Shown here: positions 63,347 through 64,000 of the stretch, in pieces
How positions within the stretch are numbered: position 1 is the first letter of the stretch
Layout of the letters: each line of letters opens with the position of its first letter
NCBI RefSeq assembly: GCF_900230195.1
Contig: NZ_OCNE01000006.1
Coordinates: 62,001-126,000 of the forward strand
Source of the DNA: Streptomyces zhaozhouensis
GTDB lineage: Bacteria > Actinomycetota > Actinomycetes > Streptomycetales > Streptomycetaceae
DNA length: 64,000 bases
Direction: 5' to 3'
Translations under genes and position numbers: made by a program
The notes under the pieces: generated by a model
The model's database searches: none
What the model saw: only the letters and a program-made list of their open reading frames with translations
Told to the model about the DNA's origin: nothing

Positions 63347-64000
63347 TCAGCGCCGCAGTGTCAGCAGGCCCGGACGGTAGGGGAGGAGGCCGTAGTCGCC
63401 GCCGGAGTTGGGGCTGCACCCCTGGTAGAGCAACTGCAGATTGCAGGGGTCGACGGTCATGGTCTGATCGGGGCTCGTGCGAAGCAGTTCGCCGTGGCTG
63501 ATGTCGTTGGTCCAGGTGACGCCGCTGTTGGCCTTGCCGGCGAAGGGGTTGTTCTCGGTCACGGCCTGGGGCGTCCACGAGCCGTTCAGACTGGTGGCCG
63601 TGAACGAGCGGAAGTAGCGGCCCTGCGAGCCGATCGCCTCGACGATCATGAGGTAGCGGTTCTCGCCCTGAAGCTTGTAGACCTGCGGGGCTTCGAACAG
63701 GTTGTTCTGCGTATCGCTCATGATCACGGTCGACGTCGAACCGAAGCTGCTCGGGAAGTTTCCGATCGGCATACTGGCCCGGTAGATCCTGCCGTTGTCA
63801 CCGGCGAAGAACAGGTACATGTTCGTGTCGTCGGCGATGAGCGTCTGGTCGATGGGGCCGGTCGGGGAGTCGGAGATGCTTCCGGAGAAGAGCTCCTGCT
63901 CGGCTGACCAGCCGTTCGGGTTGGTGGGGTCGCTCGAGGTCCGGTAGGAGAACGAGGTCCTGCCCCATTGGTAGGCGAGCACCCAGATGTCCTTCGGCGC
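63347..64000 (-). CDS. GH62 alpha-L-arabinofuranosidase, C-terminal part (5' end beyond the window)
   Basis: The frame is open to the window edge; 217 C-terminal residues are visible. The sequence follows the GH62 five-bladed propeller: [82 protein letters not shown] (catalytic-type Glu), and [32 protein letters not shown]. The family removes arabinose side chains from xylan and is normally secreted; the signal peptide would be outside the window. Confidence 0.9.
   Translation of the reverse strand, partial: APKDIWVLAYQWGRTSFSYRTSSDPTNPNGWSAEQELFSGSISDSPTGPIDQTLIADDTNMYLFFAGDNGRIYRASMPIGNFPSSFGSTSTVIMSDTQNNLFEAPQVYKLQGENRYLMIVEAIGSQGRYFRSFTATSLNGSWTPQAVTENNPFAGKANSGVTWTNDISHGELLRTSPDQTMTVDPCNLQLLYQGCSPNSGGDYGLLPYRPGLLTLRR

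Overview
The window is high-GC actinobacterial DNA, almost certainly a Streptomyces chromosome. Coding sequences have strong G/C third-position bias, GTG starts and ATGA/GTGA gene overlaps are common, and families typical of Streptomyces occur (HspR/HAIR heat-shock control, DUF2617, DUF3151, Yip1, YbjN, class F sortase, Rhs proteins with a putative type VII signal region). A perfect 14-bp ParB site (parS) lies upstream of fba, and the order fba-pyrE ... clpB ... hspR-dnaJ-grpE-dnaK ... dcd-tRNA-Gly matches, from memory, the origin-proximal core of Streptomyces chromosomes. The left two thirds is therefore ordinary core chromosome and the last third is an accessory island.

Layout: 1-3.9 kb, the end of an upstream gene and a GbsR/MarR-like regulator divergent from a two-gene ABC exporter. 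4-6 kb, a secreted membrane-anchored protein with a class F sortase. 6-8 kb, a formamidase-like hydrolase and kynureninase. 8-13.8 kb, DUF3151, fba, parS, pyrE, an aldose epimerase, an SRPBCC protein, and a spermidine-synthase-like membrane protein that has lost its catalytic half beside DUF2617. 14-21 kb, a five-gene oligopeptide ABC importer. 21-25 kb, a thiamine-binding protein, YbjN and clpB with a HAIR operator. 25-28 kb, a pair of Uma2 genes (one frameshifted), a secreted trypsin-like protease and a PAP2 phosphatase. 28-32.7 kb, the dnaK-grpE-dnaJ-hspR operon with two HAIR operators. 32.7-42.4 kb, a PP2C phosphatase, a PGRP amidase, an F420-type reductase, DUF488, an MFS pump, an FMN reductase, a large Fe-S oxidoreductase, a Yip1 protein and dcd.

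42.5-62.5 kb is the unusual part. An intact tRNA-Gly(CCC) is followed by three more copies of its 3' part (44 bp, 0-2 mismatches) at about 47.86, 49.57 and 57.60 kb. Each copy is still followed by a hairpin terminator. About 100-112 bp before each copy sits the same 18-nt motif, a GTGCC direct repeat with an 11-bp period. No integrase is recognisable. The copies cut the region into cassettes: (A) a full Rhs toxin gene with a candidate immunity gene; (B) a hypothetical gene plus VapBC; (C) a collapsed Rhs unit (26 codons of toxin tail plus a paralogous immunity gene) followed by a two-component system and a MacB/FtsX-type ABC transporter; then (D) a second full Rhs gene with a small S1-like gene. 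The two Rhs genes are about 98% identical over the first ~315 residues and then diverge, ending in different toxin domains. An internally deleted IS5-type element sits exactly in the stop codon of the S1-like gene. A GH62 arabinofuranosidase gene runs off the right end.

How the parts work together: the heat-shock genes form one HspR regulon (three HAIR sites); the opp operon, the exporter, and the histidine kinase/response regulator/ABC set are self-contained transport units; the tRNA-Gly island is read here as an integrase-less cassette array built around contact-dependent Rhs toxins and their immunity genes. That last reading is inference from repeats and gene content.
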